From contig DATCTM010000055.1 of assembly GCA_036567945.1 (NCBI GenBank), forward strand, positions 1 to 64,000: a DNA stretch of 64,000 bases, given 5' to 3'. The DNA is from BRH-c54 sp036567945 (GTDB lineage: Bacteria > Bacteroidota > Bacteroidia > Flavobacteriales_E > Vicingaceae). The notes below the pieces were generated by a model, which was not told where the DNA came from, made no database searches, and saw only the letters and a list, made by a program, of their open reading frames with translations. The translations under genes and the position numbers were made by a program. Below, piece by piece: positions 17,107-26,319 of the stretch; position 1 is the stretch's first letter; each line of letters opens with the position of its first letter.

Positions 17107-18595
17107 TTCTGTTTTTTCTTTTATTGATTGATGCTAATATTATCTGTTCTTGTTCATTTGCAGTTTGATCAAAGAAATCGTTTGGCCAATTTATAATACC
17201 TTTTATTTCATTGATTTTTATTGGTGTAAATTTACTTCCATTTGAAGTAGGTTCGATAAAATATATTCCTATGTATTCATTTAAATCAAATTCTGTATCT
17301 TCTATAATTCTTCTGACTAACCTATTTATTATGTGTTCACTATGTGTTTCTATAATTAAGTTTTTTTGAGATAATGCAAGCGATATAAAATAATCTGCAA
17401 GTTGCATTTGAATTTTAGGATGTAGATGTATTTCAGGTTGTTCAAGAAGCATTGTTGCATCTTTTTTCATTCGTAAACCTTCTAAAACAATTGGAAATAT
17501 CTGACTTACTCCAAAACCAACGTCAGCTATATTTACTCTTGTATTTTCATTATTTGAACTATCAAGATTAAGTCTGATAACTTCTTGTGAGGGTTCAGCT
17601 TTAAAATTTTTTATTTTGAATAAGTCATTCCATTTATTTACGGAATCACCTAATGTAGTTGGAATTTCTTTATAAAACTTGTTTTCATCTTTATCGAAAA
17701 AATAAACATTGTCAATTAATTTATCTGATTCAGAAAGAAAAATATAGGCAGCATTTTCACCTTTTACACCAATCTCGATAACTTCATCTTCATAAATATA
17801 TCTTCTTGATGGTTCTTCTCTTAGGGGGCCAACATATGTAACTGAGTTGAATACATACTTAATTAAGCTATCTAATACATAAAAGAAAACATCAATGTCA
17901 TGATTCTTATTATAAGAGTTTGGATTATCTACCTCAAAAGAATTTGGAACTAAATTTATAAATTTGATTTTAAACTTGTCTTTTCCTTTAAGGAAATTAT
18001 CTTCTGACTTGTCATGTCGTACATTTGGTAATTTCCATGAACAAGAATAGATATCTTTATTTTCTGTTAATTCTGCTCTAAAATAACTTTCAGAAAATTC
18101 CTTATTTTCATTAGTTTTAACTTTTATATCTAACTCAACTTTTTCAACTATTGTGGGTTTTATGTAAGATTTACTTCTATTTTCAATGTTTTTAATCCAA
18201 ACATAATAATTGATTTGATATTCAGCTTGTGGTAAATCAAATGAGTTCTCAGTTAAAAGATGTCTAAATATAAAATGAAAAGGAAGTGATTCTGTTGTAT
18301 CAGTTGAGAATTTTTCTTTTTTAACATTATAACTTATTCCTAATTTAATACTTTTGGAACTGTCTTTACCATAAATAATATTTTCAAAATTACCAAGGTG
18401 AACAAACCTACCATTTAATAATAATGTTTGATTAAGAGTTTTGCTCTCTAAAGTTTGTTTAAGCAAAAGTATACTTTGCAAAATACTACTCTTACCACAA
18501 CTGTTTGTTCCTGCGAGTATTGTAATAGGTTTTAATTTGATGTTTTTTAGATCTTTAAAACCTTTAAAATTTTCTAGACTTATTTTGTTTATCAT
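17099..18595 (-). CDS. OLD/RecF-like AAA ATPase (AAA_15/DUF3696 type)
   Basis: 498 residues of an SMC/ABC-type ATPase. The N-terminus MINKISLENFKGFKDL is typical; Walker A GTNSCGKSS lies at 29-37, the signature-like DVGFGVSQIFPIVLEG later, then Walker B LLEQPEIHLHP and IETHSEHIINRL. The C-terminus has the DUF3696 pattern WPNDFFDQ. No TOPRIM nuclease domain is visible. The frame extends to 18622, but ATG 18595 fits the family start. ATPases of this type are common sensors in two-gene defence systems (PARIS, Septu and similar). Confidence 0.85.
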   Translation of the reverse strand: MINKISLENFKGFKDLKNIKLKPITILAGTNSCGKSSILQSILLLKQTLESKTLNQTLLLNGRFVHLGNFENIIYGKDSSKSIKLGISYNVKKEKFSTDTTESLPFHFIFRHLLTENSFDLPQAEYQINYYVWIKNIENRSKSYIKPTIVEKVELDIKVKTNENKEFSESYFRAELTENKDIYSCSWKLPNVRHDKSEDNFLKGKDKFKIKFINLVPNSFEVDNPNSYNKNHDIDVFFYVLDSLIKYVFNSVTYVGPLREEPSRRYIYEDEVIEIGVKGENAAYIFLSESDKLIDNVYFFDKDENKFYKEIPTTLGDSVNKWNDLFKIKNFKAEPSQEVIRLNLDSSNNENTRVNIADVGFGVSQIFPIVLEGLRMKKDATMLLEQPEIHLHPKIQMQLADYFISLALSQKNLIIETHSEHIINRLVRRIIEDTEFDLNEYIGIYFIEPTSNGSKFTPIKINEIKGIINWPNDFFDQTANEQEQIILASINKRKNRNE

Positions 18596-18707
18596 TTTTT
18601 TTTTATTACGCCTAAGAAACAAATATATGCTACTTTCTCAAATTTATAGTGTATATTTTTCTAATAGTAGTTTTTTAAATATTTTTTTAACAACTTAACT
18701 CAAACTA

Positions 18708-19259
18708 TCAATCCTTAAGCAACTTGGTAATTTTATCACTCATAGGGTTGGTTACTGAGTAAAATACATCTACCAGTTCACCTTGTTTGTTAATGACGTA
18801 TTTCTGGAAATTCCATTTAATAGAAGAATCCATCACACCATTTTCACTTTTAGCGGTTAGCCATTGGTAAATAGGGTGAGCATTTTCTCCTTTTACATCA
18901 ATTTTTGAAGCCAATAAAAAAGTAACGCCAAAATTCTTTTTACAGAAAGTAGCTATTTCTTCTTCAGAACCGGGTTCTTGTCCACCAAACTGATTACACG
19001 GAAAACCTATTACTACGGTGTTTTCTTTGTAAGCTTCGTGTAGTTTTTGTAAATCTTCATATTGCGTGGTAAAACCACATTCAGAAGCTACATTCACAAT
19101 AACGATATTCTTTCCTTTAAAATCTTTCATATTTACTTCTTTGCCATTAATATCGGTAAACGATAAATGGTAAAGGTTCTTTTTCTCTTCAGGTGTTACT
19201 TTGGAGTTAAACCCTGAGAATAGTCCTAGTAATAATATCATAAAGCTAATTTTTTTCAT
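18708..19259 (-). CDS. glutathione peroxidase-family protein (exported)
   Basis: Thiol peroxidase of the GPx family, 183 residues. Cys61 in ASECGFT is the peroxidatic residue; GFPCNQFGGQEP holds the conserved Gln and second Cys, and KWNFQKYVI the conserved Trp/Asn. A hydrophobic N-terminus (about 4-18) suggests export to the periplasm. With cysteine rather than selenocysteine, thioredoxin-type reductants are the likely electron donors. It lies downstream of the Asp/Glu-rich lipoprotein gene with a 28-nt gap, so the two may be co-transcribed. Confidence 0.93.
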   Translation of the reverse strand: MKKISFMILLLGLFSGFNSKVTPEEKKNLYHLSFTDINGKEVNMKDFKGKNIVIVNVASECGFTTQYEDLQKLHEAYKENTVVIGFPCNQFGGQEPGSEEEIATFCKKNFGVTFLLASKIDVKGENAHPIYQWLTAKSENGVMDSSIKWNFQKYVINKQGELVDVFYSVTNPMSDKITKLLKD

Positions 19260-19287
19260 TTGGTTTTTATTTTAGATTGCTAAAACA

Positions 19288-19761
19288 TTAAAGACATTTC
19301 TTCACTCTTCTGGCATGAGCCTCTTTTTCTTCAATGGTGTTTTGTTTAGCAGAAAAAAGTACTTTACATTCACCTGTTTTCATGGTTTCTAACTCTGTCA
19401 TGGCTTTTTCCATTTCAGCATCATCTTCGGTTTCCATAATCAATTCATTCAACTCTTTTTGTTTTTTTACACAATCGCAAAAAGACAACCCGCCTTCCTC
19501 AACTACCGGTTGATTGTTAGAAGATTGCATGGCTTCCTTTAAAGAGCCAGGAGATTCAGTTACTTCCTCCTGATAAACACCTGTAGAACTAGTATCGGCA
19601 GCTGTAGTTTCTGTATTAGCATTCATAACCGGTTCCGTTGCTGTTTGTTCTTCCTCAACAACCATTTCTTCTTCGGTAGTTTCAGTTTCATTGCTGCATG
19701 CCATAAAAACAGTAAACGCAGTTAGTAGTAATGTCCATTTAAAAAAGTTGATATATTTCAT
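19288..19761 (-). CDS. acidic lipoprotein with conserved cysteine tail
   Basis: 157 residues. Lipobox FMAC with Cys22, then a low-complexity Glu/Thr linker to about residue 85, then a small helical domain with a CDCVKKQKELNELI motif and two more cysteines near the end. I have seen this tail type in Bacteroidota lipoproteins but know no function for it. It is upstream of the peroxidase gene on the same strand. Confidence 0.75.
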   Translation of the reverse strand: MKYINFFKWTLLLTAFTVFMACSNETETTEEEMVVEEEQTATEPVMNANTETTAADTSSTGVYQEEVTESPGSLKEAMQSSNNQPVVEEGGLSFCDCVKKQKELNELIMETEDDAEMEKAMTELETMKTGECKVLFSAKQNTIEEKEAHARRVKKCL

Positions 19762-19857
19762 AATAAAGTTTTTAGTATTAGTAATTAGTTATAGTCAATA
19801 AAATTATAAAAAAATACTTAACCATACTTGTTTTTAATGAGCTTACTTTAAAATTGC

Positions 19858-19865
19858 TATTTTTG
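19858..19865 (+). promoter_or_regulatory. -7 box for the MsbA-like exporter gene
   Basis: TATTTTTG, an exact TAnnTTTG match. Transcription would start near 19872, which favours the ATG at 19891 over the in-frame TTG at 19876. Confidence 0.5.
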
Positions 19866-19890
19866 TCCTTTAAAATTGAGCAAGAAACAA

Positions 19891-21729
19891 ATGCAAACCT
19901 ACCTTCGAATATTATCTTACGCCCGACCATTTAGGAGTTTTTTGCCGTTTTTTGTTATTACTACTGTTTTAGGGATAGTTTTCGAGATACTTAACCTTTC
20001 ATTTGTAGCTCCGGTGTTGAAAATTCTTTTTAGTCAGGAAGTAACAGAAACAGTAGTTAGTTCACCATTTCCTGAATTTGCTTTTAGCAAAGAATACATA
20101 TCATCGGTAGGAGAGTGGTTTAAAAATTATTTGGTTTCTTTTTCCGACAAAACAGAAGCGTTAAAAATGATATGTTTGGTATTAATAGCCTCCGTATTCT
20201 TAGCGAATTTGTTCACCTTTCTTTCTCGATTTATATTGGCTTTTGTAAAAGCTAAAATGATAAAAAACATTCGTTTAGCGATGTATGATAAAATTACCGA
20301 ATTGCACTTGGGGTATTATTCTAACGAGAAAAGAGGTGATTTAATGTCGAGAATGACCAATGATGTAAAAGAAGTAGAAACTTCTATTATAGATACATTG
20401 AATGCCATTATTAAAGAGCCAATTACGGTAATTTTTACATTTATAGTATTGTATTATTTATCGCCACAACTTTTATTGTTTTCTTTATTGGTTTTACCTT
20501 TATCCGGCTTGGTTATTTGGAGAATTACCCGAATGTTGAGAAAAAAAGCCAAACAAGGTCAAGATTATTTAGGTAGAATTTTAAATACGATTGATGAAAC
20601 CTTGGGAGGTATAAAAATCATTTATTCATTCAATGCAAAAGCTTATTTCAGCAAACGTTTTACGCATGAAAATGTAAAGTACGAGCGTGCGTTACGATCT
20701 ATGGATTACAAAAAAGGATTGGCTTCTCCTGTTTCTCAGGTAATGGGAGTTGGTGTTTTTTGTATGGTGTTGTATTACGGTGGAACTTTAGTGTTGAAAG
20801 AAAATTACATGCCTCCTGAAAATTTCTTGGTGTTTGTATTGTTGTTTGCCAATGTAATATCACCACTAAAAAGCATGTTTTCTGTGGTGGCAAATATCCA
20901 AAGAGGGTTAATTGCCGGAGAAAGAATATTTTCAGTATTAGATGCAGAAGTAAAAGTTAAAGATGCTGAAAATGCTATAACAATTGAATCGTTTAACGAT
21001 AGCATAACCTTAGAAAATGTATCTTTTAGTTATGGCGATAAAAAAGTGTTAGATAATATTAGTTTAACCATTAAGAAAGGAAAAACGGTTGCATTGGTTG
21101 GTGCATCAGGAGGAGGGAAGTCCACCATTATTAACTTAATACCACGTTTTTACGATGTAAATGAGGGTACCATAAAAATAGACGGTAATAATGTAAAAGA
21201 TATTTCGCTTCACTCATTGAGGGAGCAAATAGGAATTGTTACCCAAGATTCTATTCTGTTTAATGATACCATTTACAACAACATTGTTTTTGGTAATGAA
21301 ACTGCCACAGAAGAACAAGTAGTTGCTGCTGCAAAAATTGCCAACGCTCATGATTTTGTTGTTGCCTCAGAATATGGCTACCAAACTTTTGTTGGCGATA
21401 ATGGAATGAAGCTTTCGGGTGGACAAAAACAACGTTTATGTATTGCCAGAGCAGTTTTAAAGAACCCACCAATTATGTTGTTGGATGAGGCTACTTCTGC
21501 TTTAGATACCGAATCAGAAAAACTAGTGCAAGAAGCGCTGAACCAACTGATGCAAAACAGAACATCTATAGTGGTTGCTCATAGGTTAAGTACCATACAA
21601 AATGCAGATGAGATTGTAGTTATTAATAATGGAAAAATTATAGAACAAGGTACACATAAAGAATTAATGGAAAATCCATCCAACGCTGCTTATAGAAAAT
21701 TAATAGCGATACAAAAGATTGATGAATAA
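19891..21729 (+). CDS. MsbA-like lipid/multidrug ABC exporter
   Basis: Half-transporter fusing a six-helix membrane domain (about 15-330) to an ATPase domain: Walker A GASGGGKST, signature LSGGQKQR, Walker B IMLLDEAT, H-loop VAHRLST. Length (612 residues) and layout fit MsbA-type flippases that move lipid A precursors. I start at ATG 19891 (MQTYLRILSYARPF), as in relatives; an upstream in-frame TTG at 19876 would add five residues. It is followed after 3 nt by a glycosyltransferase gene. Confidence 0.9.
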   Translation: MQTYLRILSYARPFRSFLPFFVITTVLGIVFEILNLSFVAPVLKILFSQEVTETVVSSPFPEFAFSKEYISSVGEWFKNYLVSFSDKTEALKMICLVLIASVFLANLFTFLSRFILAFVKAKMIKNIRLAMYDKITELHLGYYSNEKRGDLMSRMTNDVKEVETSIIDTLNAIIKEPITVIFTFIVLYYLSPQLLLFSLLVLPLSGLVIWRITRMLRKKAKQGQDYLGRILNTIDETLGGIKIIYSFNAKAYFSKRFTHENVKYERALRSMDYKKGLASPVSQVMGVGVFCMVLYYGGTLVLKENYMPPENFLVFVLLFANVISPLKSMFSVVANIQRGLIAGERIFSVLDAEVKVKDAENAITIESFNDSITLENVSFSYGDKKVLDNISLTIKKGKTVALVGASGGGKSTIINLIPRFYDVNEGTIKIDGNNVKDISLHSLREQIGIVTQDSILFNDTIYNNIVFGNETATEEQVVAAAKIANAHDFVVASEYGYQTFVGDNGMKLSGGQKQRLCIARAVLKNPPIMLLDEATSALDTESEKLVQEALNQLMQNRTSIVVAHRLSTIQNADEIVVINNGKIIEQGTHKELMENPSNAAYRKLIAIQKIDE

Positions 21730-21732
21730 AAT

Positions 21733-22692
21733 ATGAAGATTAGCGGATTTACAATGGTGAAAAACGCCACCAAACTTTATTTTCCTATAAAACAATCCAT
21801 TTTATCTATATTGCCTATAGTGGATGAGTTTGTGGTGGCTTTAGGAGATTGCGATGAGGATGATACTACGCTTCAAGAAATTGAAAGCATAGGTTCTGAT
21901 AAAATTAAAATTGTACATACCGTTTGGGATATTAAAAAATACGACAGAGGAACAGAAAATGCTCATCAAACAGATATTGCTAAATCGCACTGTTCGGGCG
22001 ATTGGTTGTTTTATTTACAAGCCGATGAAGTAATCCACGAAAAATATTTACCCGTTATTAAACAAAAGTGCGAACAATATTTAAATGATAAAGAGGTAGA
22101 AGGTTTTTTGTTTAACTACAAACACTTTTGGGGCGACTATAATCACTATCACTTTGCACACAACTGGTACCCTAAAGAAATTCGTATTGTGAGAAATGAT
22201 AAAGACATTCACTCATGGGAGTCGGCACAATCTTTTAGAAGAATACCCGATTTTGATGGCAAAGACTATCGTCAGCAAGAAAACACCTATAAACTAAAAG
22301 TGGTAAATATTCCCGCTGAAGTTTATCATTATGGTTGGGTTCGTCCGCCAGAATACATGACCAAAAAGAAAAAAGCTTTAGATACGATACATAAAGGAGA
22401 GGAAAAAGCCAATAAAAATTATGAAAATGTAGCTTTAGAATTTTCTTATGGAGCCTTGGGTAAATTAGCTAAATTTAATGACACGCACCCTGCTGTTATG
22501 AAAGAATGGATAGCCAAATTCGATTGGGCAGAAAAATTAAATTATTCTGATCAACGCAAACCGGGAGAACAAATTCATAAACATGAAAAACCAAGAGTAA
22601 GGTTAGCTACTTTTATAGAGCAGAAAATTTTTGGCGGCAAAAAACAAGTAGGCGGTTTTCAGAATTATATCTTACTGAAGGGGAAGAGGTGA
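21733..22692 (+). CDS. glycosyltransferase-like protein (GT2-type fold)
   Basis: 319 residues resembling GT2-type glycosyltransferases. It opens with MKISGFTMVKNATKL, has VVALGDCDEDDTTLQ after the first strand and a YLQADEVIHE motif in the place of the metal-binding DxD. No membrane helix is evident, so it should be cytoplasmic or peripheral. It starts 3 nt after the MsbA-like gene, implying an operon and a role in an envelope glycan or glycolipid. Donor and acceptor are unknown. Confidence 0.85.
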   Translation: MKISGFTMVKNATKLYFPIKQSILSILPIVDEFVVALGDCDEDDTTLQEIESIGSDKIKIVHTVWDIKKYDRGTENAHQTDIAKSHCSGDWLFYLQADEVIHEKYLPVIKQKCEQYLNDKEVEGFLFNYKHFWGDYNHYHFAHNWYPKEIRIVRNDKDIHSWESAQSFRRIPDFDGKDYRQQENTYKLKVVNIPAEVYHYGWVRPPEYMTKKKKALDTIHKGEEKANKNYENVALEFSYGALGKLAKFNDTHPAVMKEWIAKFDWAEKLNYSDQRKPGEQIHKHEKPRVRLATFIEQKIFGGKKQVGGFQNYILLKGKR

Positions 22693-22695
22693 AAT

Positions 22696-23190
22696 TTACC
22701 TTAACATTTTAGGGTAAATATACCATTTAGTTGTACCTAAGCCTCTAACAATTTCTTTCCAAGAATTAATTTCTAAGGTAATACAAACTACAGCGCAAGT
22801 AGGCATTGCTTCCATAAAGTTTTCGGTAAGGTAATCGGCAAACTCAGAAATGCCATAATTGTGGCTAACCAAAGCAACACTTTCCAGTTCGTCAGGTAAG
22901 TCTTCTAATATGCGTATAAAATTTTCTTTAGAAGGATGATATAACTTTGAATTGAACGTTACCTGTTTAAAGTTATAATTAATATGTTCGCATAATAATT
23001 GTATAGTAACTGTAGTGCGCACTGATGTGCTTGCTATTATTTTTTCAGGATTAAAGTTTAATTTATTTAATTCCTTACCTATTTTTTCAGTATCATTTAT
23101 ACCTCTAGTGTTTAGAGGTCTTTCAAAATCAGATAACCTATGGTTTTCCCAACTTGATTTTGCATGTCTAATTAAATAAATGGTTTTCAT
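22696..23190 (-). CDS. SixA-like histidine phosphatase
   Basis: 164-residue member of the phosphoglycerate mutase-like superfamily. The catalytic RHAKSSW motif is at the N-terminus and a second histidine is in ALVSHNYGIS. SixA removes phosphate from phosphohistidine in phosphorelay proteins, but the substrate of Bacteroidota homologues is not established. It converges on the glycosyltransferase gene with a 3-nt gap. Confidence 0.9.
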   Translation of the reverse strand: MKTIYLIRHAKSSWENHRLSDFERPLNTRGINDTEKIGKELNKLNFNPEKIIASTSVRTTVTIQLLCEHINYNFKQVTFNSKLYHPSKENFIRILEDLPDELESVALVSHNYGISEFADYLTENFMEAMPTCAVVCITLEINSWKEIVRGLGTTKWYIYPKMLR

Positions 23191-23231
23191 GTTAAATTTT
23201 TTCGATGAACTGTTAAATTTTGTCGATTAAA

Positions 23232-23262
23232 TTTGTTTATTTCGATAAAAATAGTATTTTTG
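23232..23262 (+). promoter_or_regulatory. promoter of the small membrane protein gene
   Basis: TTTG (23232-23235), 19 nt, TATTTTTG (23255-23262): a full Bacteroidota promoter. Expected start is near 23269, 20 nt before the ATG at 23289, which supports that short gene as real. Confidence 0.7.
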
Positions 23263-23288
23263 TAGATGAAAATCAAATTTTGGACGAT

Positions 23289-23438
23289 ATGTTTATAGCG
23301 ATATTCTTCTTTGCCATTTTGTTATTGGTTTTAGCCTTAAGGTTGTTGGATGGAGTATCAACAACATCTCATGAAACCAATAAAACTAAGAAATCAAGTA
23401 AAATATTTGATTTATCAGGAAATAATTATTCTTTGTAA
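23289..23438 (+). CDS. small single-pass membrane protein
   Basis: 49 residues starting MFIAIFFFAILLLVLALRLL: one transmembrane helix and a hydrophilic, lysine/serine-rich tail. The frame opens upstream at 23220, but the promoter at 23232-23262 lies inside that extension, so ATG 23289 is the credible start. It has its own promoter and a terminator (23462-23492), so it is probably expressed as a single-gene unit. No family recognised. Confidence 0.6.
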   Translation: MFIAIFFFAILLLVLALRLLDGVSTTSHETNKTKKSSKIFDLSGNNYSL

Positions 23439-23461
23439 AAATCCCAATTTTTATATTTGAA

Positions 23462-23492
23462 AACAGCCGTTAAAATTTTTTTAATGGCTGTT
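23462..23492 (+). terminator. terminator between the small membrane gene and parC
   Basis: AACAGCCGTTAAAA pairs with TTTTAATGGCTGTT around a short T-rich loop (one G-T pair), then a T run on the plus strand. The stem also lies just past the parC stop and may serve both convergent genes, although the minus-strand T tract is weaker. Confidence 0.8.
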
Positions 23493-23496
23493 TTTT

Positions 23497-26226
23497 TTAA
23501 AACAATTTCATTTGGCTAGCTTCTTCGTCAGAAATATCCTTAATAGGCTTGGGTTTATGAGCAGATGAAGTTTGTTGCTTAGGAGTAGCATTTTTTTCCT
23601 TAATTTGATCTTGTTCTGTACCGGAATCATCATTATTTGTTGATTCAGTAATTATTTCTTCATTTTGTTGTGCAGCCTCATCTTCAGAAACTTCTTCAAC
23701 AATTTCCTCATAAGGCAATGGTTCTAGTAAATCTATATTTTTAACTTTATGAGCAGTTAAACGATTTCCAATAGCTTTCATTCCTTTTACAGCAATAAAC
23801 TCTTCTAAATTAATTACTTCAGGTTCTTTTTCTACTCCTTTTACTTTAGCAAAATTAATTTGTACTTGAGGAATCCAATCTGTGGTAACAATTTCTAAGA
23901 AAGATTTTTCGTGTTCAGTAATAAACAATGTTTTTTTATCGGTAGGTTCAATTAAGAATCTTTTCACATTGTATTGTTCTTTTTCCCCATCAAAATAAAT
24001 GGCAGTTACTGGTTTTTTTCTGTTCCATTTTTCAATAACTATCATATCTTCATCAAACTTAGTAAATAAGTCGAAACCGGTAAGTTGATACTCGCCACTT
24101 TGCATAATGGTAAGAATTTTATCTTCAGAACCAAATTCACCTAAAAACTCACCTCTGCCTTCAGAGTTAAGACGTTGAACAGTATCATCAAACCAAATTT
24201 TTCTGGCAGATAGGGTAGAAACACCTTTTTCTTTCAGTTCAATTTTAGCTATACTATATTTCGTTACTCGATTTCCATTAGCTCCTCTGCCTTTGATGGC
24301 TAATTCGGAGAAATCTATTTCAAATTTTAGTTTTCTAACATTAGCTTTTGGACGAAGTTTTACTAATACCGTTTCAGCTTCTCCATTAGGATTAGCAGTA
24401 AACCAAAGAACTTTAGATCCTGTTGTACCTTTTGTTAAATCGTATTCTTTATCTCTGGTAATAGAAGTAACATCAAACCTTTTCATATAAGAAGGTCCGG
24501 TTTTACCATCCTGATAAATCATGTTATAGATAGTACGTTTATCACCTTTTTTCCATACGCCAACATGAATAATTCCTTTACCAACAAAGGTTTTATTAGC
24601 AATTTTGGTAACAACCATTTTACCATCTTCTCGGAAAACAATTATATCATCTATATCAGAACAATCGGTGACAAATTCTCCTTCGCCTCTTTTTAAACTA
24701 TGTCCTATAAAACCTTCTTCTTTATTAACATATAACTTGGCGTTGCTTACAGCTACTTTCGCTGCATCAATATTTTCGAAAGAACGAATTTCTGTTTTAC
24801 GTTCTCTGCCTTCACCATATTTCTTTTTAAGTTCTTTAAAATAATCAATGGCATATTCAATTAAATTAGCAAGGTAATGTTTGGTTTTGGCTAATTCTTC
24901 TTCTAGCGATAACAATTTCTCGTCTGCTTTTTCTGCATCATGACGAGTAATACGTCTCATTTTAATTTCTAGTAAGTGTTTTACATCATCTTCCGTAACT
25001 GCTCTTATAAGCTGTTTTTCAAAAGGTTTTAAAAGTTCTTGTGTAAGCGTAATAGCTTCTTCGTAACCTAGTCCATGTAGTTTTACATAAATTTTATTTT
25101 CGATGAAGATTTTTTCTAAAGATGAAAAGTGCCATTGCTCTTCCAGTTCACCTTTTCTGATTTCCAGCTCTTTTTTAAGCAGTTCTACCGTTTGGTCGGT
25201 AGAAAGTCTTAGCATTTCTGTAACTCCTAAAAACTGTGGTTTATCGTTTTCAATAACTGCAGCATTGGGAGAAATAGATATTTCGCAATCTGTAAAAGCA
25301 TACAGTGCATCTATCATTTTATCAGGAGAAACTCCTGAAGGCAAGTGAAGTAATATTTCTACAAATTCGGAAGTATTATCTTCTACTTTTTTAATTTTAA
25401 TTTTTCCTTTAGAATTTGCTTTTAAGATAGACTCAATCAGTTTATCTGTAGTTGTTCCGAAAGGAAGTTCGGTAATTTTTAGTAATGTTTTATCTTCTTG
25501 AACAATTTTAGCTCTTACTTTAACTCTTCCACCTCTTAATCCGTCATTATAACCTGAAAAATCTGCCGATCCACCAGTTATAAAATCGGGCAGAAGGGTA
25601 AACTTTTTACCTTTAAGGTGAGCTATGGAGGCATCAATAAGTTCATTAAAATTGTGAGGTAAGATTTTACAAGCCATACCAACGGCAATACCTTCAACAC
25701 CTTGAGCTAATAAAAGTGGAAATTTTACAGGTAAGGTAAAAGGTTCTTTATTTCTTCCATCATAAGACGATAGCCAAGTGGTAGTTTTAGCATTAAATAC
25801 AACTTCTAAGGCAAATTTTGTTAATCGGGCTTCAATGTACCTGGGAGCTGCAGCACGGTCACCGGTAAAAATATTCCCCCAGTTTCCTTGGCAATCTATT
25901 AATAAATCTTTTTGACCTAATTGAACTAATGCATCGCCAATAGAAGCATCACCATGAGGGTGATATTTCATGGTATTACCGATAATGTTCGCCACTTTGT
26001 TGTAACGTCCATCATCCATTTCTTTCATGGAGTGCAATATTCTTCGTTGAACAGGTTTTAGTCCATCATATAAATGAGGTACAGCACGCTCAAGAATTAC
26101 ATACGAAGCATAGTCTAAAAACCATTCTTTGTACATTCCTGAAATGTGAATTACATTTCCTAATGAATTATCACCATTATCGTTATCAAACTCTTCGTCT
26201 CTTTCTGGTGTTTGTTCTTCTGACAT
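23497..26226 (-). CDS. parC: DNA topoisomerase IV subunit A (GyrA/ParC family)
   Basis: Type IIA topoisomerase breakage-reunion subunit of 909 residues. The catalytic Tyr130 is in AAAPRYIEARL; the winged-helix DNA-binding part has KPVQRRILHSM and HPHGDASIGDALV. A beta-pinwheel region follows from about 530, and the C-terminus is an acidic/lysine tail. I favour ParC over GyrA because the GyrA-box (QRRGGKG type) is not evident and the pinwheel is divergent. The partner subunit gene is not in the window. Confidence 0.88.
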   Translation of the reverse strand: MSEEQTPERDEEFDNDNGDNSLGNVIHISGMYKEWFLDYASYVILERAVPHLYDGLKPVQRRILHSMKEMDDGRYNKVANIIGNTMKYHPHGDASIGDALVQLGQKDLLIDCQGNWGNIFTGDRAAAPRYIEARLTKFALEVVFNAKTTTWLSSYDGRNKEPFTLPVKFPLLLAQGVEGIAVGMACKILPHNFNELIDASIAHLKGKKFTLLPDFITGGSADFSGYNDGLRGGRVKVRAKIVQEDKTLLKITELPFGTTTDKLIESILKANSKGKIKIKKVEDNTSEFVEILLHLPSGVSPDKMIDALYAFTDCEISISPNAAVIENDKPQFLGVTEMLRLSTDQTVELLKKELEIRKGELEEQWHFSSLEKIFIENKIYVKLHGLGYEEAITLTQELLKPFEKQLIRAVTEDDVKHLLEIKMRRITRHDAEKADEKLLSLEEELAKTKHYLANLIEYAIDYFKELKKKYGEGRERKTEIRSFENIDAAKVAVSNAKLYVNKEEGFIGHSLKRGEGEFVTDCSDIDDIIVFREDGKMVVTKIANKTFVGKGIIHVGVWKKGDKRTIYNMIYQDGKTGPSYMKRFDVTSITRDKEYDLTKGTTGSKVLWFTANPNGEAETVLVKLRPKANVRKLKFEIDFSELAIKGRGANGNRVTKYSIAKIELKEKGVSTLSARKIWFDDTVQRLNSEGRGEFLGEFGSEDKILTIMQSGEYQLTGFDLFTKFDEDMIVIEKWNRKKPVTAIYFDGEKEQYNVKRFLIEPTDKKTLFITEHEKSFLEIVTTDWIPQVQINFAKVKGVEKEPEVINLEEFIAVKGMKAIGNRLTAHKVKNIDLLEPLPYEEIVEEVSEDEAAQQNEEIITESTNNDDSGTEQDQIKEKNATPKQQTSSAHKPKPIKDISDEEASQMKLF

Positions 26227-26269
26227 GTTTTGTTTTAGTTTCTAATTTTACTAAAAAAATAATTAGCTC

Positions 26270-26277
26270 CAAATTTA
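26270..26277 (-). promoter_or_regulatory. -7 box for parC
   Basis: Minus strand TAAATTTG, an exact TAnnTTTG match 43 nt before the parC ATG. No convincing -33 TTG. Confidence 0.45.
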
Positions 26278-26319
26278 ATAGATTTTACTAATTAAAACAC
26301 ATCGACTTAAATTGTTTTA

